From NCBI RefSeq assembly GCF_050633145.1, contig NZ_JBOEFY010000029.1, forward strand, positions 47,773 through 111,772: 64,000 bases of DNA, written 5' to 3'. Below, one piece after another: positions 45,323 to 53,577 of the stretch (positions within the stretch are counted from its first letter, which is position 1; each line of letters opens with the position of its first letter). The notes beneath the pieces were generated by a model. The model searched no databases, had not been told where the DNA came from, and saw only the letters and a program-made list of their open reading frames with translations. Source of the stretch: Kordia sp050633145 (GTDB taxonomy: Bacteria; Bacteroidota; Bacteroidia; Flavobacteriales; Flavobacteriaceae). Position numbers and translations under genes: made by a program.

Positions 45323-47497
45323 CTACTCCACCCGATACTTCTCACTACCAGTTTGCCACAACGCAAAAGAAATAATATCAGCCAACTCTTCACGCTTACT
45401 TTTTTGCGTGCGATCAAAACCATGACCTTCCGAAAAATTGACCGACAATAAAATAGGATTTCCTGAACTTGTAGCTGCTTGCAATCGTGCTGCAAACTTT
45501 GCGGGTTGCCATGCAGCAACTCTCGAATCGTTGATTCCCGAAGTCAAAAACATCGCAGGATACGCTACATCTTTTTCAATATGATGATACGCATCCATTT
45601 TGAGTAAAGCTTCAAACTCTAAAGAATCCTTTACAGTGCCAAACTCTTTAATATTATTCTGTCCATTTGGTGCAATTTCTGAGCGTACCGTATTCAGTAA
45701 ACCAACTCTAATCACCACGGCAGCGTACAAATCTGGGCGTTCCGTAATAGCGCGACCAATATTAATTCCGCCAGCGCTTCCGCCCCAAACAGCAAATCGT
45801 TTAGGAGAAGTATACCCTTCGTCAATCAAATATTCGGTGCAAGCAATAAAATCTTTCCAAGTATTCGGTTTCGTGCTTTTATAACCAGCTTTATGCCATT
45901 GCTCTCCTTTTTCGCCGCCGCCGCGTACGTGTGCAACTGCATAAATGCCACCTTCTGAAATCCAGTACAACAAATACGAATACAACATAGGCGCATTAAT
46001 CCAATTATAACAGCCATAACCGTTAAGTAACATGCGGTTTTCACCATTTTTCTTCATTCCTTTCTTATATATAATAGACAAAGGAACCTGTACACCATCA
46101 TGAGACGTAATTTCAATCTCTTCTATAACGACATCTTCCAATTCTGGATAATTCACCACAGGAGTTACATTCTCTTCCGTAAATCTCTTCTCTTGACTAT
46201 CATAGCGATATCTATTTTTATGGCTAGTCCAGCCTTCAATCTCTATCCATAACTCAGGAGATTGTGTACCAATAGTAGACAAATTGATACTTCCAGATAC
46301 TTTTGGTAATGTAATTTTTTTCCTTTCTTCCTTTTCTATATGATACAAACTAGCTTGTACACCATTTTTAGCTGTTGTATAAAACAATCCGTTTGTAGTA
46401 ATGGTAAAATCTTTTACAATTTCATCTGTCGTAGCAGGAACGATCTCTGTTGGAGAATCAAAGTTCAATTGTGAAAAAGAAGTTTTAAAAATGCCAAAAT
46501 TAGATGCTTTTTGCGCACTTGAAAAATAGACTTCATCTTTATAAGGTAAAAACTTCTCTACCTTGTGTCCCTTCTTAAAAAGTGGCTTCCAAGACACAGC
46601 TTCTTTTTCCAGTTCAGTTATAGGTGCATAATAATAATCTTTAAATCCTATGCCACCAACTCTGCCAAACATATACTTTTGGTCTTTCCCAAAAATATTA
46701 ACAATAGGGAAATCGGCAGGTTTTAAATTTAACTCAGGATGTGTTTTTCGAGAAAAAATAACATGTAAATCTTTCGGGTTCGTTCCCAAACGGTACAAAA
46801 CTGTAGCGGCATCTAAAATATAATTTGGCGATGTAGTATCAATATCAGGAATATGTAAATAGGTAAATCCAGAATTGTCATCCAACCAATTTACTCCACC
46901 TAACTCAGAAGGCCAGCAATGATCAATCACTTCTTCCTGAAATGTTTTTGTTTGAACATCATATACAATAATTTCCGAGAATTCTTCATCATTCTTCGTA
47001 AAACCAATGGCTATTTTTTGACCATTCCAGCTTGGCTGAAAATAATTAATAATATAGGTTGCTTCTGTATTTGATTTATATTGTTCCGAATTAAAAATTT
47101 CAATTTCTTCGCCATCAATTCCAGCTTTAAAATACAGCACATTAGCTTCGTGGTTTTCAGCGTACTTCAAATAATAATAAGCATTTGACGAAAGTACCTT
47201 TAAGCCAAAAACAGCTTGCGAACGCATTTCATCATGCACTTTAATCTTTTCTAAAAGTTGGTTGCGTCCAGAAATATGTTTAAGTGTTGTTTTGGTGTAA
47301 TTATTTTGAGAGATAAGCCAGGAAAGTACAGCAGTATCTTTTAAATTCTCTAAGTATTGGTACGGATCATTAATAGTTGTAGAAAAATAAGTATTGTTTA
47401 CAGGTTTTTTAGCAGCGAAAAGGGGATGTTTTTTGCTAGTATTACATTGTAAGCATAAGAGGAGGATGAATAAAAAAAGAGATAGTCGTTGTTTCAT
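45323..47497 (-). CDS. Prolyl oligopeptidase family serine peptidase (S9), lipoprotein
   Basis: 724 residues. Signal with lipobox-like LCLQC, so probably membrane-anchored outside the cytoplasm. An N-terminal beta-propeller (about 30-430) gates a C-terminal alpha/beta hydrolase with Ser in WGGSAGGINIGR (near 573), Asp in SGINDSRVAAW (near 653) and His in EGHGFDRT (near 693). S9A enzymes cut short peptides after proline. It follows, on the same strand, a GG-leader peptide gene and a TPR-AraC regulator. A role in processing or recycling that peptide is possible but speculative, because the core lacks an obvious internal Pro site after its first residues. Confidence 0.93.
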   Translation of the reverse strand: MKQRLSLFLFILLLCLQCNTSKKHPLFAAKKPVNNTYFSTTINDPYQYLENLKDTAVLSWLISQNNYTKTTLKHISGRNQLLEKIKVHDEMRSQAVFGLKVLSSNAYYYLKYAENHEANVLYFKAGIDGEEIEIFNSEQYKSNTEATYIINYFQPSWNGQKIAIGFTKNDEEFSEIIVYDVQTKTFQEEVIDHCWPSELGGVNWLDDNSGFTYLHIPDIDTTSPNYILDAATVLYRLGTNPKDLHVIFSRKTHPELNLKPADFPIVNIFGKDQKYMFGRVGGIGFKDYYYAPITELEKEAVSWKPLFKKGHKVEKFLPYKDEVYFSSAQKASNFGIFKTSFSQLNFDSPTEIVPATTDEIVKDFTITTNGLFYTTAKNGVQASLYHIEKEERKKITLPKVSGSINLSTIGTQSPELWIEIEGWTSHKNRYRYDSQEKRFTEENVTPVVNYPELEDVVIEEIEITSHDGVQVPLSIIYKKGMKKNGENRMLLNGYGCYNWINAPMLYSYLLYWISEGGIYAVAHVRGGGEKGEQWHKAGYKSTKPNTWKDFIACTEYLIDEGYTSPKRFAVWGGSAGGINIGRAITERPDLYAAVVIRVGLLNTVRSEIAPNGQNNIKEFGTVKDSLEFEALLKMDAYHHIEKDVAYPAMFLTSGINDSRVAAWQPAKFAARLQAATSSGNPILLSVNFSEGHGFDRTQKSKREELADIISFALWQTGSEKYRVE

Positions 47498-47534
47498 TAG
47501 GAGGTTTTTAGGATGCGCTGCTTCTCAAAAATAT

Positions 47535-47585
47535 AAATGCTATTTCAAGAAGAGTGTGTTTAACAGCTTGAAATAGCATTTTTTA
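47535..47585. terminator. Long inverted repeat between GG-leader peptide and S9 peptidase genes
   Basis: A perfect 15-base stem AAATGCTATTTCAAG (47535-47549) with CTTGAAATAGCATTT (47567-47581), 17-base loop, T's on the plus side and a shorter T-run on the minus side. It probably ends the peptide gene transcript. Confidence 0.75.
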
Positions 47586-47616
47586 ATTATAATAATGAGA
47601 AATATAAATTCTTTAA

Positions 47617-47790
47617 TTATTGTGTGTCAATGGTGTCACTTCCACAAATTAATGTGCATACGTCTCTACTGTCACAATATTTTGAGACTTCAGGAGCTGA
47701 TCCTCCAGATATTTTTGCAGGTTCTCCAATTTGAGCGATCATTAATTTAGATAATGTAAGTTTCCCTAAGTTTCTTCTTGATTTTTTCAT
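47617..47790 (-). CDS. Small GG-leader peptide, putative RiPP precursor (3)
   Basis: 57 residues: basic leader MKKSRRNLGKLTLSKLMIAQ then IGEPAKISGG (residues 21-30), and a 27-residue tail SAPEVSKYCDSRDVCTLICG + SDTIDTQ with three Cys and several Ser/Thr. The MKK...L.K..I..I....GG pattern is that of Bacteroidota class I lanthipeptide-type leaders. It lies 118 bases downstream of regulator B on the same strand and is followed by an inverted-repeat terminator. Modification and export are inferred; no enzyme for either is in the window. Confidence 0.65.
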   Translation of the reverse strand: MKKSRRNLGKLTLSKLMIAQIGEPAKISGGSAPEVSKYCDSRDVCTLICGSDTIDTQ

Positions 47791-47908
47791 GATGTTATAG
47801 TTATTTTGATTACGATGTAAATGTATATCAAAACACCCCTCAATTCTAATGAAGTATAGTGGGATTTATAAATATCACGATGAAAAATTAAAATTAAAAT
47901 ACTGAAAA

Positions 47909-49726
47909 TCAGATACTTGAATTTGAGTTCTGATTTTCAAGCTGCTTAAGGAAGTAAGATGGATTTATGCCTGTTTTTTTGTGAAAAGCAATCGAAAATG
48001 ACTGTGCATTGTTAAACCCAACTTCCAAAGCTATGGCCTTAATTGTGTATGATCTGAACACTTTATTTTCTTTCAATTGTTCAATTGCATAATCAATTCG
48101 TAGCTCGTTCATGTACTTTGCAAAGTTCATTCCTTTTGTCATATTTATAATTTTTGACAAGTAGGTACTATTGGTATCTAATTCTCTTGCAAGTTTAGTT
48201 TGGGTATAATTCTTTTTAGTAAATCGATATGTATCTTCAAATTTTTTGAGTTTCACCAAAATAGCATCGACAACTTCTTTTGGTAACCCGATAGTATCTT
48301 TTTCAGTAGTTGATGTAGTCTTTACTTTTTGGGTAACTGGAACATGCTTTTTCTCTGTTTTTTCTTTTTCTTTTTGAGCTTTTTTCTGTTCGTATTCTTC
48401 CATCAACGCATTGAATCGTTTTTTGTAAACGATGTTTCTTCTGGAGAAGTAAAAAATGATAACTAATAATATTACAGAAACAATGATAAGAATCACGACC
48501 ATTTTTTGCGATAAGAAATTTTCATCTTTCAATTGATTGATCAATTCTTCTTTTTCACTCAATAACTCTTCCTTTTCAGAAATCATTAAAGGTGTTTCAT
48601 ATTTTTGAACAATCTCTTTTCCTAAATTTTGATATTTCTCCGTAATAATCTCATCAACAACCAATAGTTTTTCAATAGCAGTCAATTGTTTTTCCGGTTT
48701 TTTAGCGGCTTTAAGCTCTTTGTTTAAAAGTTCGTATGCTTCTCTTGCCTGAAAAATTACTTTTGGCTTTTCCTGATAAATAGAATCAACTTTATATAAA
48801 TAGCCAATAGCTTCATCGTTTTTGCTTTGTTTCTCCAAACACTTATATATATACAAGTAATTTGAACATAACGATTTTTCATTATTCTTTAGAAACTCAG
48901 AAGCTTTCAACAAACTATCAATTCCCTTAACATAATCCTCTTTATAATAAGAAGTAATTCCATAAGAAGTCAAAAACCAAGGATATAAATATTTATTAGG
49001 ATGTTGTAAACTTGCTTTAATTCCACGTCGATGAACAACTTCGGCAGAATCTAACACACGGTTTTTATTGTAAGAATCTGCTAAGGCAAATAACGATTTT
49101 AAATATTGCTCTGAATCTTTCTCTTCAAAATCGTTTTTATGAATAAAATCAATATTCTCTTGAAAAATCTTTAATGCTTCTTCACGCTCTTCACTCACAT
49201 TTTTGAGCAAACCAATATAATGTTTAATAGAAATTTGCTGCTTTAAATTCTTATTAATCATTGCTAAGTCGTTGGCAGTTGCAAAATTTGTCAACGCATC
49301 ATTATATCTAGAATTATAATATAACTGTATTCCTTTCAGTAAGTAACCTTCTGCTGGATAATGTTCTAGTTTCGTGTTTTTGGTTAACAAAATAATACTG
49401 TCTGTATACGAAATTGCCTTTTTTGTATGACTGTAATGTGAAACCAACAATTCATAACCAGCTACAATTTGTCCGACATCATTAGCTTCTTTAGCTTTTC
49501 TTAAATATGAAGTAGCAATCTCAAATGCTTTCGTAGGGTTTTCTACAGCAGCATAAAAATCTAATTTTAAATCTTCAAACGTACCCGAACTGACTTGTGA
49601 AAATACAAGATTTGTGCTAAAAATGGTCCAAATAATACTTACGACTAAGTAAGTATGAATCTTTCTATTATGGAAAGTTGTAGGTAAGGACAAAAAAGAA
49701 GATAGACTTCGAATATAATTTTTCAC
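47909..49726 (-). CDS. TPR sensor with transmembrane segment and C-terminal AraC-type HTH (regulator B)
   Basis: 605 residues, paralogue of regulator A at 26018. N-terminal hydrophobic segment (YLVVSIIWTIFSTNLVFSQ), helical TPR-like repeats to about 370, a coiled-coil stretch (SEKEELLSEKEELINQLKDE), a membrane helix near 408-427 (VVILIIVSVILLVIIFYF), a Lys/Glu-rich linker, and an AraC-type domain (TKLARELDTNSTYLSKIINM ... IKAIALEVGFNNAQSFSIAF). It lies between a GG-leader peptide gene (downstream, same strand) and the structured non-coding region and six-peptide array (upstream, opposite strand). Controlling either is inference. Confidence 0.85.
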   Translation of the reverse strand: MKNYIRSLSSFLSLPTTFHNRKIHTYLVVSIIWTIFSTNLVFSQVSSGTFEDLKLDFYAAVENPTKAFEIATSYLRKAKEANDVGQIVAGYELLVSHYSHTKKAISYTDSIILLTKNTKLEHYPAEGYLLKGIQLYYNSRYNDALTNFATANDLAMINKNLKQQISIKHYIGLLKNVSEEREEALKIFQENIDFIHKNDFEEKDSEQYLKSLFALADSYNKNRVLDSAEVVHRRGIKASLQHPNKYLYPWFLTSYGITSYYKEDYVKGIDSLLKASEFLKNNEKSLCSNYLYIYKCLEKQSKNDEAIGYLYKVDSIYQEKPKVIFQAREAYELLNKELKAAKKPEKQLTAIEKLLVVDEIITEKYQNLGKEIVQKYETPLMISEKEELLSEKEELINQLKDENFLSQKMVVILIIVSVILLVIIFYFSRRNIVYKKRFNALMEEYEQKKAQKEKEKTEKKHVPVTQKVKTTSTTEKDTIGLPKEVVDAILVKLKKFEDTYRFTKKNYTQTKLARELDTNSTYLSKIINMTKGMNFAKYMNELRIDYAIEQLKENKVFRSYTIKAIALEVGFNNAQSFSIAFHKKTGINPSYFLKQLENQNSNSSI

Positions 49727-50271
49727 TTTTTTTCTGATTTTTTTGAATCAAATGTAAAAACTGCTTTTAAAAAATCGTTTTTATAATTAAAATTCATTTA
49801 AAATTGTAGGGGAATAAATACAATTAGGCTATATAGGTCAAAATGGTACTATAAAATGGTTACAAATATCTATAAATATAGCATTTTTTGAAAGAATAAT
49901 AATACTTACTCTTAAAGCAAGTAATTATAACGTTTTGACATAAAAATATACAAGTGATATTTACAAATTCGTTGCATGGGATTTATAAACGTCAGTAATA
50001 ACTTCTTGATAAATAGGGAATAACGTCATTATTTAGCGCTGTAAAACAAGAATAATCTACACAACAATTTAACTGAAAAAGAAAAAGAATCATGAAATTT
50101 AACCGAATAATATCAAATCACAACACGTAACAAGTTATAATGTTCAATTAGTAAGAACGAAAAATAGAGGTTGTATTAAGAGAAGTAGTTAGCTCTATAA
50201 TACTGTAATTACAATACATGCTACCATTACTAGACATATGTGTAATTACGACTTCTATATTTTGATTACAC

Positions 50272-50505
50272 TGCTAATGGTTATTTTAAAAAAGTGGCCA
50301 TTAGCACAATCAAAAAAAAGAAGACAATTAATAATACAACCGCAATTCTTAAAAGTCAATTTTAAAGTGACAAGTATATTTCAATATAATATACAGAAAC
50401 ACACAACTATAAATTGCAATAGTTTATGTCTAGTATCTTAAATACTAGAGCTTTAATAAGGTGGTGATAAAAAGAGTACTGAAAACTGAAATCAGTACTC
50501 TTTTT
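50272..50505 (+). ncRNA. Candidate structured RNA ending in a strong terminator
   Basis: Four perfect stems in series: TGCTAATGG (50272) / CCATTAGCA (50298); GTATATT (50374) / AATATAC (50388); CTAGTAT (50430) / ATACTAG (50442); and the terminator AAAAAGAGTACTGA (50469) / TCAGTACTCTTTTT (50492). The terminator shows that something is transcribed here. No clear promoter is seen, so the 5' end is unknown. Confidence 0.45.
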
Positions 50506-50772
50506 TATAGACAAACCTTTCAACAATTTTCAAGATTATAAAATCGTTTATTTCAATTCCTCATTTTAAATTGATTGGAATGCAATAAAAAAACAATATA
50601 CTGCCGTAATTGTAACATACTGCTGTTGTTTTTAACTTTTTAAGATGCAAATAAGCAGTAATACGCAACACTAATCTGACAGTAACGCATACATTCATCT
50701 ACCAAAAGTATTCGTTCGTCGAAGGAATATAAGTTATTGTCTAATATATAGGGTTTTATGGATTAGAGATAT

Positions 50773-50780
50773 TATATTTG
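50773..50780 (+). promoter_or_regulatory. Putative -7 element of a small RNA
   Basis: TATATTTG, the same box as in front of the tandem small RNAs at 21058 and 21341. A TTG at the standard 19-base spacing is missing. Confidence 0.45.
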
Positions 50781-50785
50781 GACTT

Positions 50786-50910
50786 AACTTTTTTTCATGG
50801 TTAAAGTAATTTATTGGTTATAAATTATTTCCCTTATTACCCTAAGACCCCAAATAAGAATAACCAATTTTTGGTAAGAGAAAAGAGCTTCCGTAAGGAG
50901 GCTCTTTTTG
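50786..50910 (+). ncRNA. Candidate small RNA (about 125 nt) with nested stem and terminator
   Basis: Outer stem ATTGGTTA (50813-50820) / TAACCAAT (50861-50868), inner stem CTTATT (50833-50838) / AATAAG (50853-50858), and a terminator AAAGAGCTTCC / GGAGGCTCTTT with T-run (about 50882-50909). No open frame fits. Function unknown. Confidence 0.5.
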
Positions 50911-51122
50911 ATTTAGCGAAACTCGGTTTTAAAAAGCTCTAAGAGTGTATTTAAAAACTGTAAGTTGAATTAGATTCCTTCGCAGAAAGAAATCCCAAAG
51001 TATTCTTCCCAACGTTTCTTTTTAGGATGAAATAATTCTTAGAAAAGCTTGAAAGGCGAATTTAATTTTTGCTACTTCGTTTTCATTATATACACTATAC
51101 TTCATATAATTCGCGGAATTGT

Positions 51123-51143
51123 CAGATACATTACTAGTATCTG
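51123..51143. promoter_or_regulatory. Short palindrome upstream of the six-peptide array
   Basis: CAGATAC (51123-51129) and GTATCTG (51137-51143) around 7 bases, 54 bases before the first peptide ATG. It could be an operator or a 5' UTR hairpin. Confidence 0.35.
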
Positions 51144-51196
51144 TCGCTGTGCTTTAATACTTTAGTTTCATTATAAATCATTTAAACTTATTTAGT

Positions 51197-51289
51197 ATGA
51201 AAACAATACATCAATTAGAACAGTATCAAATCGAAAATGTACAACTGATTGTTGGTGGCTTCATTGTTGAAGAAACAGATATGATTTAA
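51197..51289 (+). CDS. 30-residue GG peptide, array member 1
   Basis: MKTIHQLEQYQIENVQLIVG, then GFIVEETDMI. The first of six tandem genes, each exactly 31 codons including the stop, all with the same MKT.H.L..YQIEN.QLIVGG opening and a 9-residue tail after GG. The tail here is FIVEETDMI. The opening looks like a double-glycine leader, but the tail lacks Cys, Ser and other usual RiPP targets, apart from one Thr. It stands somewhat apart from the others (201 bases to member 2). Coding status rests on conservation across six copies. Confidence 0.75.
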   Translation: MKTIHQLEQYQIENVQLIVGGFIVEETDMI

Positions 51290-51397
51290 TCTTTATAAGC
51301 AAACCGAAATTGAGTATGGTCAGGAGATATTTTCTTTCAACTATAACAGACTTCGTTTCGTTTTTAACTTTAGTATAAATTCTTAAAACATATTATT

Positions 51398-51490
51398 ATG
51401 AAAACATTACATGAATTAACACACTACCAAATTGAAAACTCGCAACTCATTGTTGGTGGTTTTATCATTGAAGAAGGTGGAGCAGTTTAG
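51398..51490 (+). CDS. 30-residue GG peptide, array member 2
   Basis: MKTLHELTHYQIENSQLIVG, then GFIIEEGGAV. The tail after GG is FIIEEGGAV. Same length and frame as the other members; 141 bases separate its start from member 3. Confidence 0.78.
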   Translation: MKTLHELTHYQIENSQLIVGGFIIEEGGAV

Positions 51491-51538
51491 TTTCTTTCAG
51501 TAGCATTAGCTTAATTATAAACTTTAAAACAAATTCAG

Positions 51539-51631
51539 ATGAAAAGAATAGATCAATTAGCACAGTATCAAATTGAAAACACACAACTTATAATTGGCGG
51601 TTTTATCATTGAAGAAAATGATGGTATATAG
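51539..51631 (+). CDS. 30-residue GG peptide, array member 3
   Basis: MKRIDQLAQYQIENTQLIIG, then GFIIEENDGI. The tail is FIIEENDGI. It is preceded by TTTAAAACAAATTCAG, a 5' block shared almost exactly with members 4 and 6 and in looser form with member 5. From here to member 6 the spacing is a regular 124-125 bases. Confidence 0.78.
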   Translation: MKRIDQLAQYQIENTQLIIGGFIIEENDGI

Positions 51632-51662
51632 TCTTAATTATAAATTTTAAAAACAAATTCAG

Positions 51663-51755
51663 ATGCAAACAATAAATCAATTAACACAGTATCAAATTGA
51701 AAACGCACAACTTATTGTTGGCGGTTTTATTATTGAAGAAACCGGAGGTCTTTAA
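51663..51755 (+). CDS. 30-residue GG peptide, array member 4
   Basis: MQTINQLTQYQIENAQLIVG, then GFIIEETGGL. The tail is FIIEETGGL. Lys2 is replaced by Gln. The 5' block is AAACAAATTCAG as in member 3. Confidence 0.78.
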   Translation: MQTINQLTQYQIENAQLIVGGFIIEETGGL

Positions 51756-51787
51756 CCTTATTTTATAAACTTTTAAAACACATACAC

Positions 51788-51880
51788 ATGAAAACAATAC
51801 ATCAATTAGAAGAGTATCAAATCGAAAATGCACAACTTATTGTTGGCGGTTCAATCGTTGAAGACTACGGAGGTATATAA
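51788..51880 (+). CDS. 30-residue GG peptide, array member 5
   Basis: MKTIHQLEEYQIENAQLIVG, then GSIVEDYGGI. The tail is SIVEDYGGI, the most divergent: Ser replaces Phe after GG and EE becomes ED. The opening is nearly identical to member 1. Confidence 0.78.
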   Translation: MKTIHQLEEYQIENAQLIVGGSIVEDYGGI

Positions 51881-51911
51881 CCCTATTTTATAAACTTTAA
51901 AACACATTCAC

Positions 51912-52004
51912 ATGAAAACATTACATGAATTAGCGCAGTATCAAATTGAAAACACGCAACTCATTGTTGGTGGTTTCATTATTGAAGAAGTAGCTGGGCT
52001 TTAG
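51912..52004 (+). CDS. 30-residue GG peptide, array member 6
   Basis: MKTLHELAQYQIENTQLIVG, then GFIIEEVAGL. The tail is FIIEEVAGL. Last of the array; a 14-base inverted repeat follows 15 bases after the stop. Confidence 0.78.
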   Translation: MKTLHELAQYQIENTQLIVGGFIIEEVAGL

Positions 52005-52018
52005 GTTTTAAAAAAAAA

Positions 52019-52092
52019 GTTGTCTAAAAAGTGAAATTTTCGTCAAACCAAATCGAGTTTGGAATGATATTCTTCAAAACTTTTTAGACAAC
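52019..52092. terminator. Inverted repeat between the peptide array and the convergent amylase gene
   Basis: GTTGTCTAAAAAGT (52019-52032) pairs perfectly with ACTTTTTAGACAAC (52079-52092). The 46-base loop contains a small stem CAAAC/GTTTG. There is no long T-run directly after the plus-strand arm, so termination is likely but not certain. Confidence 0.55.
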
Positions 52093-52102
52093 CTATTTAC
52101 TT

Positions 52103-53542
52103 TTACTCAGAAACCAATACTAAATACTGCCAAGGTTGCAATGCAACATCTTGTCCTTCTCTAAATAGTATTGAGCCTCCATCTATAGCATTTGTAAAAC
52201 TTCCTGTAAGATCAATTTTTGTGATCACAGCTTCGTTGGATAAGTTTCCAATATAATATACTTGTTTGCCACCTTTTTCACGTTTAAAAGCCAATACATT
52301 GTCCGCTTTACTCGTTTGTAATTTGGAGTAAGAAGCTGCATTTTTTCCGCCATGTAACGCTGCGTTTGTATTCTTTAAAGCTCCTAACTTTGCTAACAAT
52401 GGCCACATGTTACCTTTTTCTTTCGGAATTTCATCTTTCTCAAAGAATTTCAAACGATGTTTCATATCATATTCCTGACCAGAATAAATTAATGGCATTC
52501 CTGGTGCTACAAAACTTAATGCAGTAAACGCTTCTGCACCTTTTCCCATGCGTTCTTCAATTGTTCCGTTCCATGAATTTTCATCGTGGTTGGTCACAAA
52601 ATTCATCAAAATATCATCTTGTTCATATAAAGAATCAATTTGTTGCATACGTTTGTCCCAATTAACAACTGTTTCTTCACCTTTTGCAATATGATTCATC
52701 TTATGATGTGTGTCCCAACCATACGCCATATCAAACAATCTACCTTTCAATAATGCTGGTTCCCAAGCTTCTGCTAGCATAAAAATATCTTTGGTAGCAC
52801 GCAATTTCGGAATTGCTTCTTCCCAAAAATCTGTAGGTACAGAACCTGCTACATCACAACGAAAACCATCTACATTTTCTTTGGTCAACCAATAGTGCAT
52901 GTCAGTAATCATGGCTTTGCGCAATGCTGCATTCTCGTAATTCAGATCGGCAACATCTGCCCAACCAACTGGTGTTCCATCTTCATTTAACGGATCGGTA
53001 ATTTCACCTTTTGCATTTTTTGTATAAAAATCAGGATTTGTTTTAATCCATGTATGATCCCAACCTGTATGATTTGGAACCCAATCCAAAATGACATACA
53101 TGCCATTGTTGTGCGCAGTTTTAATCAATTCTCTAAAATCTTCAATGGTTCCGAATTCAGGATTAATCTTTGTAAAATCTGACACAGCATAATAGCTTCC
53201 TAAGTATTTTTTACGTTCCTCAGCATCTTCAATATCGCTTGCAAACTTGTCGCCTGTGGCTTTACGTTTGGTTTCCGAAATAGGAAAAATCGGCATTAGC
53301 CAAATAATTTTTACGCCCAATTCTTTTAACTGCGGAATATCTTTTGTGAACGCATCAAAAGAACCTTCTTTTGAATACTGCCGAATGTTTGCTTCATAAA
53401 TCACGGCGCTTTCCATCATTCCATCAGAAACAGCTGCAATAGCAATTTCTTTCTTTTCCGGTGTTTTTTCAGTTTCTTTCTTTTCCGTTTTACACGAAAT
53501 AAACAGCAGTGTTGAGATAAAAAATAGACTCAGTTTTTTCAT
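52103..53542 (-). CDS. GH13 alpha-amylase family lipoprotein
   Basis: 479 residues. Lipoprotein signal (LLFISCKTEKKE). TIM-barrel GH13 with DWVPNHTGWDH, nucleophile Asp in GFRCDVAG (near 228), acid Glu in MLAEAWEP (near 255) and the third Asp in VTNHDENSW (near 317); a short C-terminal beta domain follows. It cleaves alpha-1,4-glucans outside the cytoplasm. Final gene of the minus-strand maltodextrin locus, 35 bases after the GH31 gene. Confidence 0.93.
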   Translation of the reverse strand: MKKLSLFFISTLLFISCKTEKKETEKTPEKKEIAIAAVSDGMMESAVIYEANIRQYSKEGSFDAFTKDIPQLKELGVKIIWLMPIFPISETKRKATGDKFASDIEDAEERKKYLGSYYAVSDFTKINPEFGTIEDFRELIKTAHNNGMYVILDWVPNHTGWDHTWIKTNPDFYTKNAKGEITDPLNEDGTPVGWADVADLNYENAALRKAMITDMHYWLTKENVDGFRCDVAGSVPTDFWEEAIPKLRATKDIFMLAEAWEPALLKGRLFDMAYGWDTHHKMNHIAKGEETVVNWDKRMQQIDSLYEQDDILMNFVTNHDENSWNGTIEERMGKGAEAFTALSFVAPGMPLIYSGQEYDMKHRLKFFEKDEIPKEKGNMWPLLAKLGALKNTNAALHGGKNAASYSKLQTSKADNVLAFKREKGGKQVYYIGNLSNEAVITKIDLTGSFTNAIDGGSILFREGQDVALQPWQYLVLVSE

Positions 53543-53577
53543 TAGATATGGGTTTGTAAATAATTTTAAAAATTGAT

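Larger units (their letters stand above)
49727..51196. other. 1.47 kb without a credible protein gene
   Basis: Very A/T-rich. The 67-codon open frame at 50238-50441 is crossed by hairpins and has no family features. The region holds two separate structured stretches, each ended by a strong terminator (50272-50505 and 50786-50910), and a short palindrome at 51123-51143 before the peptide array. I see no tRNA, insertion sequence or phage remnant. Confidence 0.7.

Noticed and set aside
50238..50441. 67-codon plus-strand frame upstream of the peptide array
   Set aside because: Crossed by several perfect hairpins, with no family features or conserved start context. An RNA element fits better.
51197..52004. 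CRISPR array or simple DNA repeats
   Set aside because: Units are coding frames of fixed length with amino-acid-level conservation and third-position changes, and the 'spacers' are similar to each other.
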